A stretch of 64,000 nucleotides of DNA from an uncultured Prevotellaceae bacterium (GTDB lineage: Bacteria; Bacteroidota; Bacteroidia; Bacteroidales; Bacteroidaceae): positions 1-64,000 of the forward strand of contig CACWMK010000004.1 in NCBI GenBank assembly GCA_902761905.1, in the 5' to 3' direction. The position numbers were made by a program, and so were the translations under genes. The notes beneath the pieces are model-generated. The model had not been told where the DNA came from. It did no database searches and worked only from the letters and a program-made list of their open reading frames with translations. Position 1 is the stretch's first letter; each line of letters starts with the position of its first letter. Below are positions 1 through 7,183 of this stretch, in pieces.

Positions 1-30
1 AAATTATTTCGGTATTACATATTATATACG

Positions 31-39
31 TACCTTTGC
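31..39 (+). promoter_or_regulatory. Promoter -7 box for HU-like gene
   Basis: TACCTTTGC matches the Bacteroidetes -7 consensus TAnnTTTG. The same box recurs before many genes in this window. Transcription would begin a few bases downstream, leaving a leader of about 210 nt before the HU start at 256. Confidence 0.7.
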
Positions 40-132
40 ACCTGTAATCAAGAGATTGCAGGTGCGAGTAAGGGCGGCGGCTCGGCAAAAGCGAACAAGC
101 TCGATTTGCACTCGCCTTGCACCTTACTTGAC
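38..132 (+). promoter_or_regulatory. Structured 5' leader of the HU-like gene with a repeated block
   Basis: Just after the promoter lies a hairpin with a 12-bp stem (38-49 with 54-65, loop AAGA). Next comes a block at about 73-132 containing GGCGGCGGCTCGGCAA, AACAAGCTCGAT and CGCCTTGCACC. A clearly related block is on the minus strand at 39843-39900, in the leader of the GH10 xylanase gene, again between a promoter and a start codon. It could be an RNA regulatory element or a mobile repeat that prefers leaders. Sequence alone does not decide. Confidence 0.5.
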
Positions 133-255
133 AGAGCATTTAAGAATCAATGACATAGGCGCCTGTCGGAGATTTGACGATGCAGAATCAACTTCTTGGC
201 AGAGCCAAGCGGCAAAGCCGAGCGAATATTAACCATTAAAACAATTTTACAGATT

Positions 256-843
256 ATGGCAAAGATTTTCTATCTGCTTAAGCAGAACAACATCAAGAAT
301 TCGAAGGTCAAGGGCAAGTGGTTTGCACACGGTAAGACCGTCGAGGTACTAAACACCCGCAAGATGGCTAACCACATCAGTGAGCACGGTAGCATCTATA
401 CACCCGACGTGGTGTTTGGAGTGCTGGAGAAGTTCCGCAGCTGTCTGCTGGAGATGCTCCTGAATTCGAAGCGAGTGAAGATTGACGGTCTGGGTATTTT
501 CTTCACTACCCTGGAGAATGAGGCTGGCGGTGCAGCCAAGAAGGAGGACTTCTCTCCCCAGAAGAACCTGAAAGGCCTGCATATCCGATTCCTGCCCGAC
601 CAGATGGCTGAGACCAATATCTCTAGCCGAGAGTTCCTAAAGAAGGCGGAGTTCGTTAATGCCGAGGCATTCGCCGGAATGCTGACCGAGGACGAGCCTA
701 GCAATGGTTCGGGTTCGGGATCGGGCTCAAGCCAGAGCGGCAATTCCGGAAGCAATACCGGTGGAAACACCGGAGGTGGAAATTCCGGTGGAGGTAATAC
801 CAGCGGAGGTGGCGGCGATGATGACGACGTAACCTACGATTAA
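256..843 (+). CDS. HU-like DNA-binding protein with Gly/Ser-rich acidic tail
   Basis: This 195-residue protein is of the Bacteroidetes 'histone-like, putative' HU-related family, nucleoid proteins that bind and bend DNA. Residues 1 to about 125 form the HU-type domain, including the strand-helix region around VKIDGLGIFF. From about residue 150 the chain becomes a low-complexity linker of Gly, Ser and Asn repeats ending in DDDD. I start it at 256 (MAKIFYLL) because the upstream in-frame ATG at 196 lies in a palindromic repeat and would add a 20-residue tail with no family resemblance. The next gene encodes a smalltalk peptide, the usual neighbour of these HU genes. DNA resembling its tail recurs, without a gene, at 18222-18320. 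Confidence 0.85.
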   Translation: MAKIFYLLKQNNIKNSKVKGKWFAHGKTVEVLNTRKMANHISEHGSIYTPDVVFGVLEKFRSCLLEMLLNSKRVKIDGLGIFFTTLENEAGGAAKKEDFSPQKNLKGLHIRFLPDQMAETNISSREFLKKAEFVNAEAFAGMLTEDEPSNGSGSGSGSSQSGNSGSNTGGNTGGGNSGGGNTSGGGGDDDDVTYD

Positions 844-847
844 GCCA

Positions 848-874
848 CGGGGCTGGGGCCTAAGCGCCCCGCCC
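848..874 (+). terminator. GC-rich hairpin after HU-like gene
   Basis: An imperfect GC-rich stem (GGGGCTGGGG with CGCCCCGCCCC) follows the HU stop codon directly. There is no clear T tract, so termination is uncertain; it may stabilise the mRNA 3' end. Confidence 0.35.
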
Positions 875-894
875 CTCTCCTAACGCCCATCGTC

Positions 895-953
895 CTGTCA
901 TCTCGACTAAGCGTAGCGCATGGAGAGATCTCTCGACTACGCTCGAGATGACA
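895..953. repeat. 58-bp palindrome-ended intergenic repeat, copy 1
   Basis: The element begins TGTCATCTCGACTAAGCG and ends GCTCGAGATGACA, so its ends are inverted repeats. Related copies are at 2925-3006, 27916-28002 and (inverted) 35546-35603. A partial end (CTCGAGATGACA) follows at 964-976. All four copies lie between genes. Confidence 0.85.
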
Positions 954-1018
954 AGGAGGAGGGGCTCGAGATGACAAAGAGAGGATAGTAATTAACCTTA
1001 ATAACCTAATTAACCATT

Positions 1019-1120
1019 ATGAGCAAAAAAGAGACCATTAAGTTTGTAGTTCAGCTTATCGCATCGATTGCATCGGCGATACTGACGGCACTGGGTGCTA
1101 CATCGTGCGTTGGCGCGTAA
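1019..1120 (+). CDS. Smalltalk family small peptide
   Basis: This is a 33-residue peptide: a short charged start (MSKKETIKF), a hydrophobic helix of about 20 residues, and an end with a single Cys (ATSCVGA). I recognise it as the 'smalltalk protein' family of Bacteroidetes, found beside HU-like genes as here. The end of the hydrophobic stretch resembles a lipobox (GATSC), but nothing follows to be anchored, so a small membrane peptide is as likely. It starts 175 bases after the HU stop, beyond the palindromic repeat, and is followed by a hairpin. Its function is unknown. Confidence 0.8.
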   Translation: MSKKETIKFVVQLIASIASAILTALGATSCVGA

Positions 1121-1129
1121 ACAGAGAAT

Positions 1130-1155
1130 AAGGCTTGCATTTGACTGCAAGCCTT
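1130..1155 (+). terminator. Hairpin after the smalltalk peptide gene
   Basis: A perfect 10-bp stem (AAGGCTTGCA with TGCAAGCCTT) has a 6-nt loop. No T run follows. A near-identical stem followed by a T-rich tract lies at 16957-16990, so this is probably a terminator with a weak tail. Confidence 0.5.
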
Positions 1156-1251
1156 AAGGGTCGTCTATGCGGAATTATTTTGTGGGAACGGGCACAAAAA
1201 AAATAAACGTTAAATCATAGTTAAAAACTTGCAGAATCGTTTTTTAAATTG

Positions 1252-1260
1252 TATCTTTGC
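1252..1260 (+). promoter_or_regulatory. Promoter -7 box for double-glycine peptide gene
   Basis: TATCTTTGC matches the Bacteroidetes -7 box and lies 72 bases before the peptide ATG at 1333. Confidence 0.65.
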
Positions 1261-1270
1261 AATGTCAATA

Positions 1271-1539
1271 AGAACAAACGACATCAGAGAGACAAGAAAC
1301 AGCAAGTTTAACAATTTAAAATTTATTAGATTATGGAAAAGAATGAAAAGAACTGCCAGAAGGCTCAGGAGTTGACAAAGGAAGAGTTGGAGCAGGTAAA
1401 CGGCGGTGAGGTTACTATCCAAGATATATTGAAATCTACCACTGCTATATTGATGTTTCCGTGAACTCACAGAGGACAGGTCCCGCAAGTTCATCAGGAG
1501 AACAAGAAGCCATCAGAACAAACGACATCTGAGAGACAA
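1271..1539. repeat. 25-bp direct repeats flanking the double-glycine peptide gene
   Basis: AGAACAAACGACATCAGAG (1271 onward) recurs at 1515 onward with one mismatch in about 25 bases. The first copy lies in the 5' leader. The second lies after the stop, just before the terminator hairpin. This may be the trace of a tandem peptide-gene duplication that lost its second copy. Confidence 0.7.
1333..1464 (+). CDS. Double-glycine (bacteriocin-type) leader peptide
   Basis: This is a 43-residue peptide: charged start MEKNEKN, leader motif LTKEELEQVNGG at residues 14-25, then an 18-residue product EVTIQDILKSTTAILMFP. The L..EEL..V.GG pattern is the classic signal cleaved after Gly-Gly by C39-peptidase ABC exporters, so the peptide is probably secreted as a bacteriocin-like or signalling peptide. 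A promoter box lies upstream and a GCAA-loop hairpin downstream. A 25-bp direct repeat flanks the gene (1271-1295 and 1515-1539). No C39 transporter gene is in the window, so export would depend on one elsewhere. The product is short for a bacteriocin and has no Cys. Confidence 0.7.
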   Translation: MEKNEKNCQKAQELTKEELEQVNGGEVTIQDILKSTTAILMFP

Positions 1540-1544
1540 AAGTG

Positions 1545-1572
1545 AAGGGGCTCGCAGCAATGCGGGTCCCTT
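1545..1572 (+). terminator. Hairpin terminator after double-glycine peptide
   Basis: A 12-bp stem (AAGGGGCTCGCA with TGCGGGTCCCTT, including G-T pairs) is closed by a GCAA tetraloop. There is only a weak T-rich tail. Confidence 0.5.
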
Positions 1573-1604
1573 AGCTGTTATGGGGGAAAGGCGCTTGCGG
1601 GCGT

Positions 1605-2681
1605 CTACCTGTGAGATTTTGCAGCTTTGTGGCGTTCGTGGCGATCATGATAGTAGCCTAGGGCCAGCAGGGCTATCAGGCCGATGGCTACGATGGCGAA
1701 CACGCGCAGGGATTGCTCCAGGCCCAGCATGTCGACAGAGCGGCAGGGTACCACGGTTACCAGCAGCCAGTTGGTGTACTTGAGCGGGGTGTAGAAGAAA
1801 TAGCACTCCTCGCCACGATACAGGAAACTCTCGGCACTCTCATTGCTGCTCTGATGGCGGGACTTTATCCGCTCTATCAGCATCTTGCGCTTGGAGTCCT
1901 TGCGACTGATGTAGTCGTAGAACACACCATTGAGCAGTTTTTCGCGATCGGGATTGGTGATGTATTTACCGTCGAAGTCGATGATGTAACTCTCGGACTT
2001 AAGCCCCAACGCCTGATGAGCAAGACCGCCCTGAGCATTATAGGTGCTGTCGGTCTCGGCAAGTTTACGAGACAACCAGTCGAGCGAGATGTCGGCACCA
2101 AGCACGGCCACGGCCTTACCGGTACGGTCGTGGATGGGCACCATATATGCTGCCAGGGCTGTGGTGTTGTCGTATCCATCGAAGAAGGGGTCGCTCCACT
2201 CGGCTGTGTCACCCTCGACTACGGCCCTGAACCAGCGAGCCTGCAGGTAGTCGAAGTCGTGATCGCCCTTCTCGTCGGTAAGTATCTCGTTGCGATTCTC
2301 GGGGTTGCGCCATGCAAACGGGCAGTATCGATTGCCCTTCTGGGGATAGTAGCCCTGCACAAAGTTCATGCCGCAGCTGTGTATGCGGTTGCCATGCTCT
2401 ACGATGCGCTTCATCTGGTCGCGCTGGCCGTTAGGATTGTCGAGAGTGCTCTCTATCTGGTACACATTATTAGATACCTGCACATACACATCGGACAGCA
2501 CGCGACGGGTGTACTCGTAGTTGATGAGCATGCGGGAGTGACAGTTCTCGGTATACAGGGCTGTAAAGGCTCTAGACGTGTCGGTAAACAGGTAGTAAGC
2601 CACACCAGCCAGCACCAACAGTGCCCATAACGACATGCGCAGCAACACCTTTACCTCGATAGTTTTCCAGAATCTACTCAT
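1605..2681 (-). CDS. Membrane-anchored double-Cache sensor without output domain
   Basis: This 358-residue protein has a membrane helix near residues 12-32, a long periplasmic region of the dCache/PDC type (the YLQARWF and YMVPIHDRTGKAVAVLGADISLDWL blocks are typical), a second helix near residues 326-345 and a short basic cytoplasmic end. It has no HAMP, kinase, phosphatase or guanylate-cyclase domain. Full-length Cache receptors bind small ligands outside the cell and signal through such modules. Here the signal must pass to a partner, or the protein only binds ligand. The Cache part resembles those of the two sensors at 32053-35444. A TATCTTTGC box in minus orientation lies just upstream near 2719-2727. 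Confidence 0.7.
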   Translation of the reverse strand: MSRFWKTIEVKVLLRMSLWALLVLAGVAYYLFTDTSRAFTALYTENCHSRMLINYEYTRRVLSDVYVQVSNNVYQIESTLDNPNGQRDQMKRIVEHGNRIHSCGMNFVQGYYPQKGNRYCPFAWRNPENRNEILTDEKGDHDFDYLQARWFRAVVEGDTAEWSDPFFDGYDNTTALAAYMVPIHDRTGKAVAVLGADISLDWLSRKLAETDSTYNAQGGLAHQALGLKSESYIIDFDGKYITNPDREKLLNGVFYDYISRKDSKRKMLIERIKSRHQSSNESAESFLYRGEECYFFYTPLKYTNWLLVTVVPCRSVDMLGLEQSLRVFAIVAIGLIALLALGYYHDRHERHKAAKSHR

Positions 2682-2718
2682 GATGTCCTCTTATTACACA
2701 TTTATAGCTTTACAGCGG

Positions 2719-2727
2719 CAAAGATAA
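2719..2727 (-). promoter_or_regulatory. Promoter -7 box for Cache sensor gene
   Basis: Read on the minus strand this is TATCTTTGC, about 40 bases before the ATG at 2681. Confidence 0.6.
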
Positions 2728-2801
2728 TAACTTTAGAGCAAAGTTCCAAATAAAATTTTAAAAAAAATGAATTTTTGTTTGGAGGTATCGCAAAAATTGC
2801 G

Positions 2802-2906
2802 TACCTTTGCACCAGCTTTTAAGATATTAAAAGTTTAGTTAAGTCTAGTTTAGTTTTTGTGTTGGTGAGTCCAACGTCGTCGTGAGACGGTGTTGGACTT
2901 TTTGTT
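2802..2906 (+). ncRNA. Candidate small RNA with its own promoter and terminator
   Basis: A -7 box TACCTTTGC (2802-2810) is followed after about 60 bases by a strong intrinsic terminator. The 14-bp stem (2868-2881 with 2886-2899, loop GTGA) is followed by TTTTTGTTTGT. The roughly 90-nt transcript has no convincing reading frame, and the next gene points the other way. It therefore looks like a stand-alone small RNA, of no family I recognise. Confidence 0.5.
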
Positions 2907-2924
2907 TGTATAAACTAAACATTG

Positions 2925-3006
2925 ATGTCATCTCGACTAAGCGAAGCGCATGGAGAGATCTCGGCTGATGAAGGAGATGTCTCGACTACGCTCGACATGA
3001 CAGAGG
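2925..3006. repeat. 58-bp palindrome-ended repeat family, copy 2 (expanded)
   Basis: It has the same ends as copy 1 (TGTCATCTCGACTAAGCG ... CTCGACATGACA), with a longer middle (CGGCTGATGAAGGAGATG). Degenerate end motifs continue to about 3050. Confidence 0.8.
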
Positions 3007-3060
3007 GGGGGGACGCTCGACATAACAAGGGGGCGATATGACAGTTGGAGAGGAGAGAGC

Positions 3061-3453
3061 CTACTGGCGCTTGAGCTTGATGACCTTGCCGGTATTGGGG
3101 CCAAGCCAGATCATCTCGGAAGGTGTTATCTCCTTGACAACAGCTGACCAGGGCTGATTGTCGATAGTCATTATGAGTTCGTTGCCGTCCCAGTGGTATA
3201 TGCCCTGGCTACTCCAGTCGCCCTGACTGTTGGTAAAATTGCCATCGACATCGTATGTCCACTCTGAGCCCAGAATGGTCTGGGTGTAACCGTCCTCAAC
3301 AGAGTAAACGGTCCACTTACCAACCAGCATACGTTTAAACTGCGACTCGCTCCGGATGGGGTTGTCGGCACCGTCGGAGGTACATGCAGAATATACTGCT
3401 GTGGCCACTATGCAGCCTATGACGACTGCTAAAGCTATGAGATATTTCTTCAT
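3061..3453 (-). CDS. Lipocalin-like lipoprotein
   Basis: This 130-residue protein begins MKKYLIALAVVIG and has a Cys after VYSA near residue 23, consistent with a Bacteroidetes lipoprotein followed by the acidic stretch TSDGAD. The rest alternates strands and turns with the motif LVGKWTVYSVEDG...WTYDVDGNF and a later YHWDGNELIM, the pattern of the small lipocalin-like lipoproteins common in this group. It probably sits at the outer membrane; no ligand can be proposed. I start at the MKK codon (3453), not five codons upstream, because that gives a standard signal peptide. Its own promoter box follows the terminator of the GH8 gene. Confidence 0.65.
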   Translation of the reverse strand: MKKYLIALAVVIGCIVATAVYSACTSDGADNPIRSESQFKRMLVGKWTVYSVEDGYTQTILGSEWTYDVDGNFTNSQGDWSSQGIYHWDGNELIMTIDNQPWSAVVKEITPSEMIWLGPNTGKVIKLKRQ

Positions 3454-3497
3454 ATCTAGTATTTGCAAAGTTTATGGTCTGAAAACCATTTTCGGTT

Positions 3498-3506
3498 GCA
3501 AAGATA
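3498..3506 (-). promoter_or_regulatory. Promoter -7 box for lipocalin-like lipoprotein
   Basis: Minus-strand TATCTTTGC, 45 bases upstream of the start at 3453 and directly after the upstream terminator. Confidence 0.65.
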
Positions 3507-3542
3507 AAACAAAAATCCCATTCTACCAAACGAGAATGGGAT
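3507..3542 (-). terminator. Intrinsic terminator of GH8 gene
   Basis: A perfect 10-bp stem (3515-3524 with 3533-3542) is followed on the minus strand by TTTTGTTT. It lies 15 bases after the GH8 stop codon. Confidence 0.75.
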
Positions 3543-3557
3543 AATTTTTGATTTTTG

Positions 3558-4925
3558 CTACTTTTGTGGTGTAATTTCTCGATAATGTCCACTAAGATGC
3601 ATGAATGCGAACAGGCGAAGCAGACCATCGTAGTAGGCGTCGAAGTAGCCATCCTCGAAGGGCTCGTGCTTGGCATTCCACAGAGCATCGACAAACTCCT
3701 TGCTCTTGTCGTGGCTGCACAGGATAGATGCTGCAGCGAGGGTGCTGACCAGGCCGATGCTGTGGCGAAGTTTGCGGAATCCGCCTGCTGGCAGTATCTC
3801 GTCCTCCTCGGGCAGTGTGCCGTCGGGGCGATACTGGTCGACAAACTTATCTACACCCTGAGCATAGAAGAAGTTCTGGATGGTCTCGCCATACTTGCGC
3901 TGCCAGTCGCCATCGGCACCATGACTCCACACGTAGTCGAGGGTGATGTTCATAGGTACACGCCATGAGTCGTAGCGGAAGTTGTTGTTGCCCATGCGGC
4001 GTGGACGCTGGGGCTGCCCCTGCTGGCCCTGTGGACGGTTGCCGCCCTGCTGGCCCTGTGGGCGCTGGGGCATGCCTGGGAAACGGGGCATGGTCATCTC
4101 GGTGCCGTCGTAGTTGCAGTTGTCGGCATTAAGACCTGTATTGGGGTTGATGCACTTGTGCAGGAACTCGCGGCTCGCGCGCGCGCACTCGTACCAATAT
4201 TCTGAACGGCCGTCGTCGGCATACTTGGCCCAAACCTCGTAGAAGGCAGGTATGTGGTATGAAGGATCGGTGAATCGCTGTCCGAAACCATCGGGAGTAA
4301 AGGTAATGAGCTTAGTCTCAGGATCGATGAGATACATCTTCTGTGGACCCTGCTGACCACCGAAACCGCCAAAGCCGGGGAATCCGCCCTGACGTGGGGC
4401 TGGGGTGTACTCCTTGGGCTGGATGCAGTCGAGAATGAACTGGGCCTCCTTCTTATAGTTGATGCCTGTATCGTTGCCCCAACGGTTGCTGGCAAACAGC
4501 AGAGCAGTGATGAAGTAGAGCTCGCCATCGCTGGCAGCACCCTCAGCATTGCGGGTACCGTCGGTCTTCAGGCTCCAGGCAAAGTAGCCCTTACGGTCGC
4601 CATCCTGGTGCTGCATGTACTTCTTGCTCCAGCGCCACAAGCGGTCGAAGATATCCTTCTCGCCAAACTGCACGGCTATCATCATGCCATACGACATACC
4701 CTCGGTGCGGGCATCGTGGTTCTTGATGTCGCTAACGTATCCCATAGAGTCGCCAACCTCGAAATACACCTTGTTGGGACCACGAAACACATCATCGAAA
4801 ACCTGCTTAAGTCTAGTTTCTACCTGGGCCTTGTCGTAGCCCTTCTCTACAAATACATTACGGTACTGGGCACGCGCGCCTGCGCACATAGCCATTAGAA
4901 CAGTGATAATAATTAGTTTCTTCAT
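3558..4925 (-). CDS. GH8 reducing-end xylose-releasing exo-oligoxylanase
   Basis: This 455-residue secreted glycoside hydrolase of family 8 starts with a signal peptide (MKKLIIITVLMAMCAGARAQ). The block NHDARTEGMSYGMMIAVQ holds the catalytic acid Glu75 within the GH8 signature. Other conserved blocks are AWSLKTDG, GAASDGELYF and SHGADGDW. Family members with this architecture trim xylose from the reducing end of xylo-oligosaccharides, complementing the GH10 xylanase at 37902. Two low-complexity insertions, rich in Gly, Phe, Gln and Pro, interrupt the barrel at about residues 179-195 and 281-315, which is unusual for the family. It is transcribed alone and ends at an intrinsic terminator. Confidence 0.85.
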   Translation of the reverse strand: MKKLIIITVLMAMCAGARAQYRNVFVEKGYDKAQVETRLKQVFDDVFRGPNKVYFEVGDSMGYVSDIKNHDARTEGMSYGMMIAVQFGEKDIFDRLWRWSKKYMQHQDGDRKGYFAWSLKTDGTRNAEGAASDGELYFITALLFASNRWGNDTGINYKKEAQFILDCIQPKEYTPAPRQGGFPGFGGFGGQQGPQKMYLIDPETKLITFTPDGFGQRFTDPSYHIPAFYEVWAKYADDGRSEYWYECARASREFLHKCINPNTGLNADNCNYDGTEMTMPRFPGMPQRPQGQQGGNRPQGQQGQPQRPRRMGNNNFRYDSWRVPMNITLDYVWSHGADGDWQRKYGETIQNFFYAQGVDKFVDQYRPDGTLPEEDEILPAGGFRKLRHSIGLVSTLAAASILCSHDKSKEFVDALWNAKHEPFEDGYFDAYYDGLLRLFAFMHLSGHYREITPQK

Positions 4926-5004
4926 TACTTAAAAATGTGGTTTATTTATAACTAAATGACGAAAAAACATGCGAAAAGTTTAAATAATAAGTAGTACAAA
5001 TTTG

Positions 5005-5060
5005 GTATTTCGCCCAATTTGCACTATCTTTGAGCTACGCTCGAAGGTAGGCTGCATCTC
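5005..5060 (+). repeat. Intergenic repeat carrying an embedded TATCTTTGA box
   Basis: The segment from GTATTTCGCCCAATTTGC through GAGCTACGCTCGAAGGTAG to GCTGCATCTC has an inverted, diverged copy at 42643-42691 and a related end at 42752-42793. It contains a promoter-like TATCTTTGA at 5025-5033, so it may add a second promoter to topB. Confidence 0.65.
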
Positions 5061-5111
5061 AAAAATACAAAGAAAAGCAAGTTTTTCTTTGGTATTTTAT
5101 TCGATTTGCGC

Positions 5112-5120
5112 TACCTTTGC
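5112..5120 (+). promoter_or_regulatory. Promoter -7 box for topB
   Basis: TACCTTTGC, 20 bases before the chosen ATG at 5141. It excludes the upstream in-frame ATG at 5117, which overlaps this box. Confidence 0.7.
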
Positions 5121-5140
5121 AGCCAAATTACGAAAAGAAT

Positions 5141-7018
5141 ATGATAGTCTGTATAGCAGAGAAACCGAGTGTGGCCCGAGATATCGCAAGGATTCTGGGG
5201 GCTAACAGCTCGCACGACGGATATATGGAGGGCAATGGTTATCAGGTGACGTGGACATTCGGCCACCTGTGCACACTGAAGGAACCAGGCGACTACACCC
5301 AGGCGTGGAAACCCTGGGCGCTGACGCAGTTGCCCATGATACCGCCACGTTTCGGCATCAAGCTGATAAACGACAAGGGTATTGAGAAGCAATTCAAGAT
5401 AATAGAGGGTCTGATGCAAAAGGCCGACAGCATAGTGAACTGTGGTGACGCCGGACAGGAGGGAGAGCTCATCCAGCGATGGGTGATGCAGAAGGCACAG
5501 GCAAAATGTCCAGTGAAGCGACTCTGGATATCGTCGATGACCGACGAGGCCATACGCGAGGGTTTCGCCCAACTGAAGGATCAGGGCGACTACCAGCCGC
5601 TGTATCTGGCAGGACTGTCGAGAGCCATCGGCGACTGGCTGCTGGGCATGAATGCCACACGACTGTACACACTGAAGTACGGACAGAACCGCCAGGTGCT
5701 ATCCATCGGACGAGTACAGACACCTACGCTGGCACTTATCGTGAACCGCCAGAAGGAGATAGAGAACTTTAAGCCGGAGCCCTACTGGGTGCTGGCCACA
5801 GTATATCGCGACACCACTTTTACTGCCACTAAGGGAAAGTTCACATCGAAGGAGGAGGGCGAAAAGGCCTTTGCCACCATCGAGGGAAAGCCGTTTGAGG
5901 TGACCAAGGTGGAGAAGAAGGAGGGCAAGGAGCAGCCACCACAGCTGTACGACCTGACATCGCTACAGGTGGACTGCAACCGCAAATACGGATTTTCGGC
6001 CGAGATGACGCTGAACCTGATTCAGAGTCTGTACGAGAAGAAGTACACCACCTATCCTCGTGTAGACACTCAGTATCTTTCGGACGATATCTACCCCAAG
6101 TGCCCGCAGACGCTCAACGGACTGTATCAGACCAAGTTTGACGGTGTGCCTGTGTATGCCGAATACATCAAGCCCATCGGCGGCAAGCCGCTGAAGAAGA
6201 CCAAGCGCGTGTTCGACACGTCGAAGGTGACCGACCACCACGCCATCATACCTACAGGTGTGATCCCACAGGGACTGACCGACCTGGAGCGTAAGGTGTT
6301 TGACCTGGTGGCTCGACGATTCATCGCTGTGTTCTTGCCCGATTGTAAGTTCTCGACAACGACCGTGCTTGGCGAGGTTAAGGGCGACGAGACCGTGGAG
6401 TTTAAGGTGACGGGTAAGGAGATACTTGACCCAGGCTGGCGCGTGGTACAGGGCAAGGTGCAGAAGGAAACCGAGGGCGACGACAAGCCTCAACAAGAGG
6501 ACGAGGAGCGCACTCTGCCCACATTTGTTAAGGGCGAAAGCGGCGAGCACAAGCCTACGCTGACCGAGAAGTGGACCACTCCCCCACCTTATTATAATGA
6601 AGCCTCGCTGCTGCGTGCGATGGAGACTGCGGGTAAGTTTGTGGAGGACGAGACCCTGCGTGCTGCGATGAAGGAGAACGGTATCGGTCGTCCATCAAGT
6701 CGCGCCAGTATCATCGAGACTCTGTTTAAGCGCCACTACATCAAGCGCGAGCGCAAACGACTGATAGCCACACCTACTGGCATAGAGCTTATCGACCTGA
6801 TACGCGAGGAACTGCTGAAGAGTTGCGAACTGACAGGTATCTGGGAGAAGAAGCTACGCGACATAGAGCATCAGAAATACGATGCCGGCCAGTTTATCGA
6901 CGAACTGAAGCAGCAGGTATCTGAGATAGTTCGCGACGTGATGACCGACCCCACGAATCGCCGTGTAACGGTTCTGACAGACGCCGAACTGAAAAAAGTA
7001 AAATCGCAGAAGAAGTGA
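5141..7018 (+). CDS. topB: DNA topoisomerase III
   Basis: This 625-residue type IA topoisomerase relaxes or decatenates DNA by passing one strand through a transient break. It begins MIVCIAEKPSVARDIA, the TOPRIM start, with the acidic residues NCGDAGQEGELI following. The catalytic Tyr lies in the block KYTTYPRVDTQYLS near residue 304. Later conserved blocks are DHHAIIPTG and MKENGIGRPSSRASIIE. The length fits TopB of Bacteroidetes, which lacks the C-terminal zinc fingers of TopA. I start at 5141 rather than 5117 because the promoter box lies on the upstream ATG and the TOPRIM domain begins immediately. Confidence 0.92.
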   Translation: MIVCIAEKPSVARDIARILGANSSHDGYMEGNGYQVTWTFGHLCTLKEPGDYTQAWKPWALTQLPMIPPRFGIKLINDKGIEKQFKIIEGLMQKADSIVNCGDAGQEGELIQRWVMQKAQAKCPVKRLWISSMTDEAIREGFAQLKDQGDYQPLYLAGLSRAIGDWLLGMNATRLYTLKYGQNRQVLSIGRVQTPTLALIVNRQKEIENFKPEPYWVLATVYRDTTFTATKGKFTSKEEGEKAFATIEGKPFEVTKVEKKEGKEQPPQLYDLTSLQVDCNRKYGFSAEMTLNLIQSLYEKKYTTYPRVDTQYLSDDIYPKCPQTLNGLYQTKFDGVPVYAEYIKPIGGKPLKKTKRVFDTSKVTDHHAIIPTGVIPQGLTDLERKVFDLVARRFIAVFLPDCKFSTTTVLGEVKGDETVEFKVTGKEILDPGWRVVQGKVQKETEGDDKPQQEDEERTLPTFVKGESGEHKPTLTEKWTTPPPYYNEASLLRAMETAGKFVEDETLRAAMKENGIGRPSSRASIIETLFKRHYIKRERKRLIATPTGIELIDLIREELLKSCELTGIWEKKLRDIEHQKYDAGQFIDELKQQVSEIVRDVMTDPTNRRVTVLTDAELKKVKSQKK

Positions 7019-7020
7019 TA

Positions 7021-7140
7021 TATGCCCTACGGATTTCGTTTTTAGTTTTTCCTACGGATTATACGAATTTTACGAATTAAAATAAAAAATCTGTATAATC
7101 CGTAAAATCCGTAGGCCAAAAATATAAAATCCGTAGGTAA
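7021..7140. repeat. ATCCGTA-type imperfect inverted repeat, copy 1
   Basis: Interlaced CCTACGGATTATACG, ACGAATT, TATAATCCGTAAAATCCG and AAATCCGTAGG motifs form an imperfect palindrome able to fold into long alternative hairpins. A close copy lies at 21955-22047. It sits after topB and before the PorE-like gene and may act as a terminator. Confidence 0.8.
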
Positions 7141-7183
7141 AACAAAAACAATAATCTGTAGTTTTTTACGTTTATATATACGT

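Noticed and set aside
1713..2630. 305-codon plus-strand frame opposite the Cache sensor gene
   Set aside because: The minus-strand protein has signal helices and Cache blocks plus a promoter; the plus frame has none.
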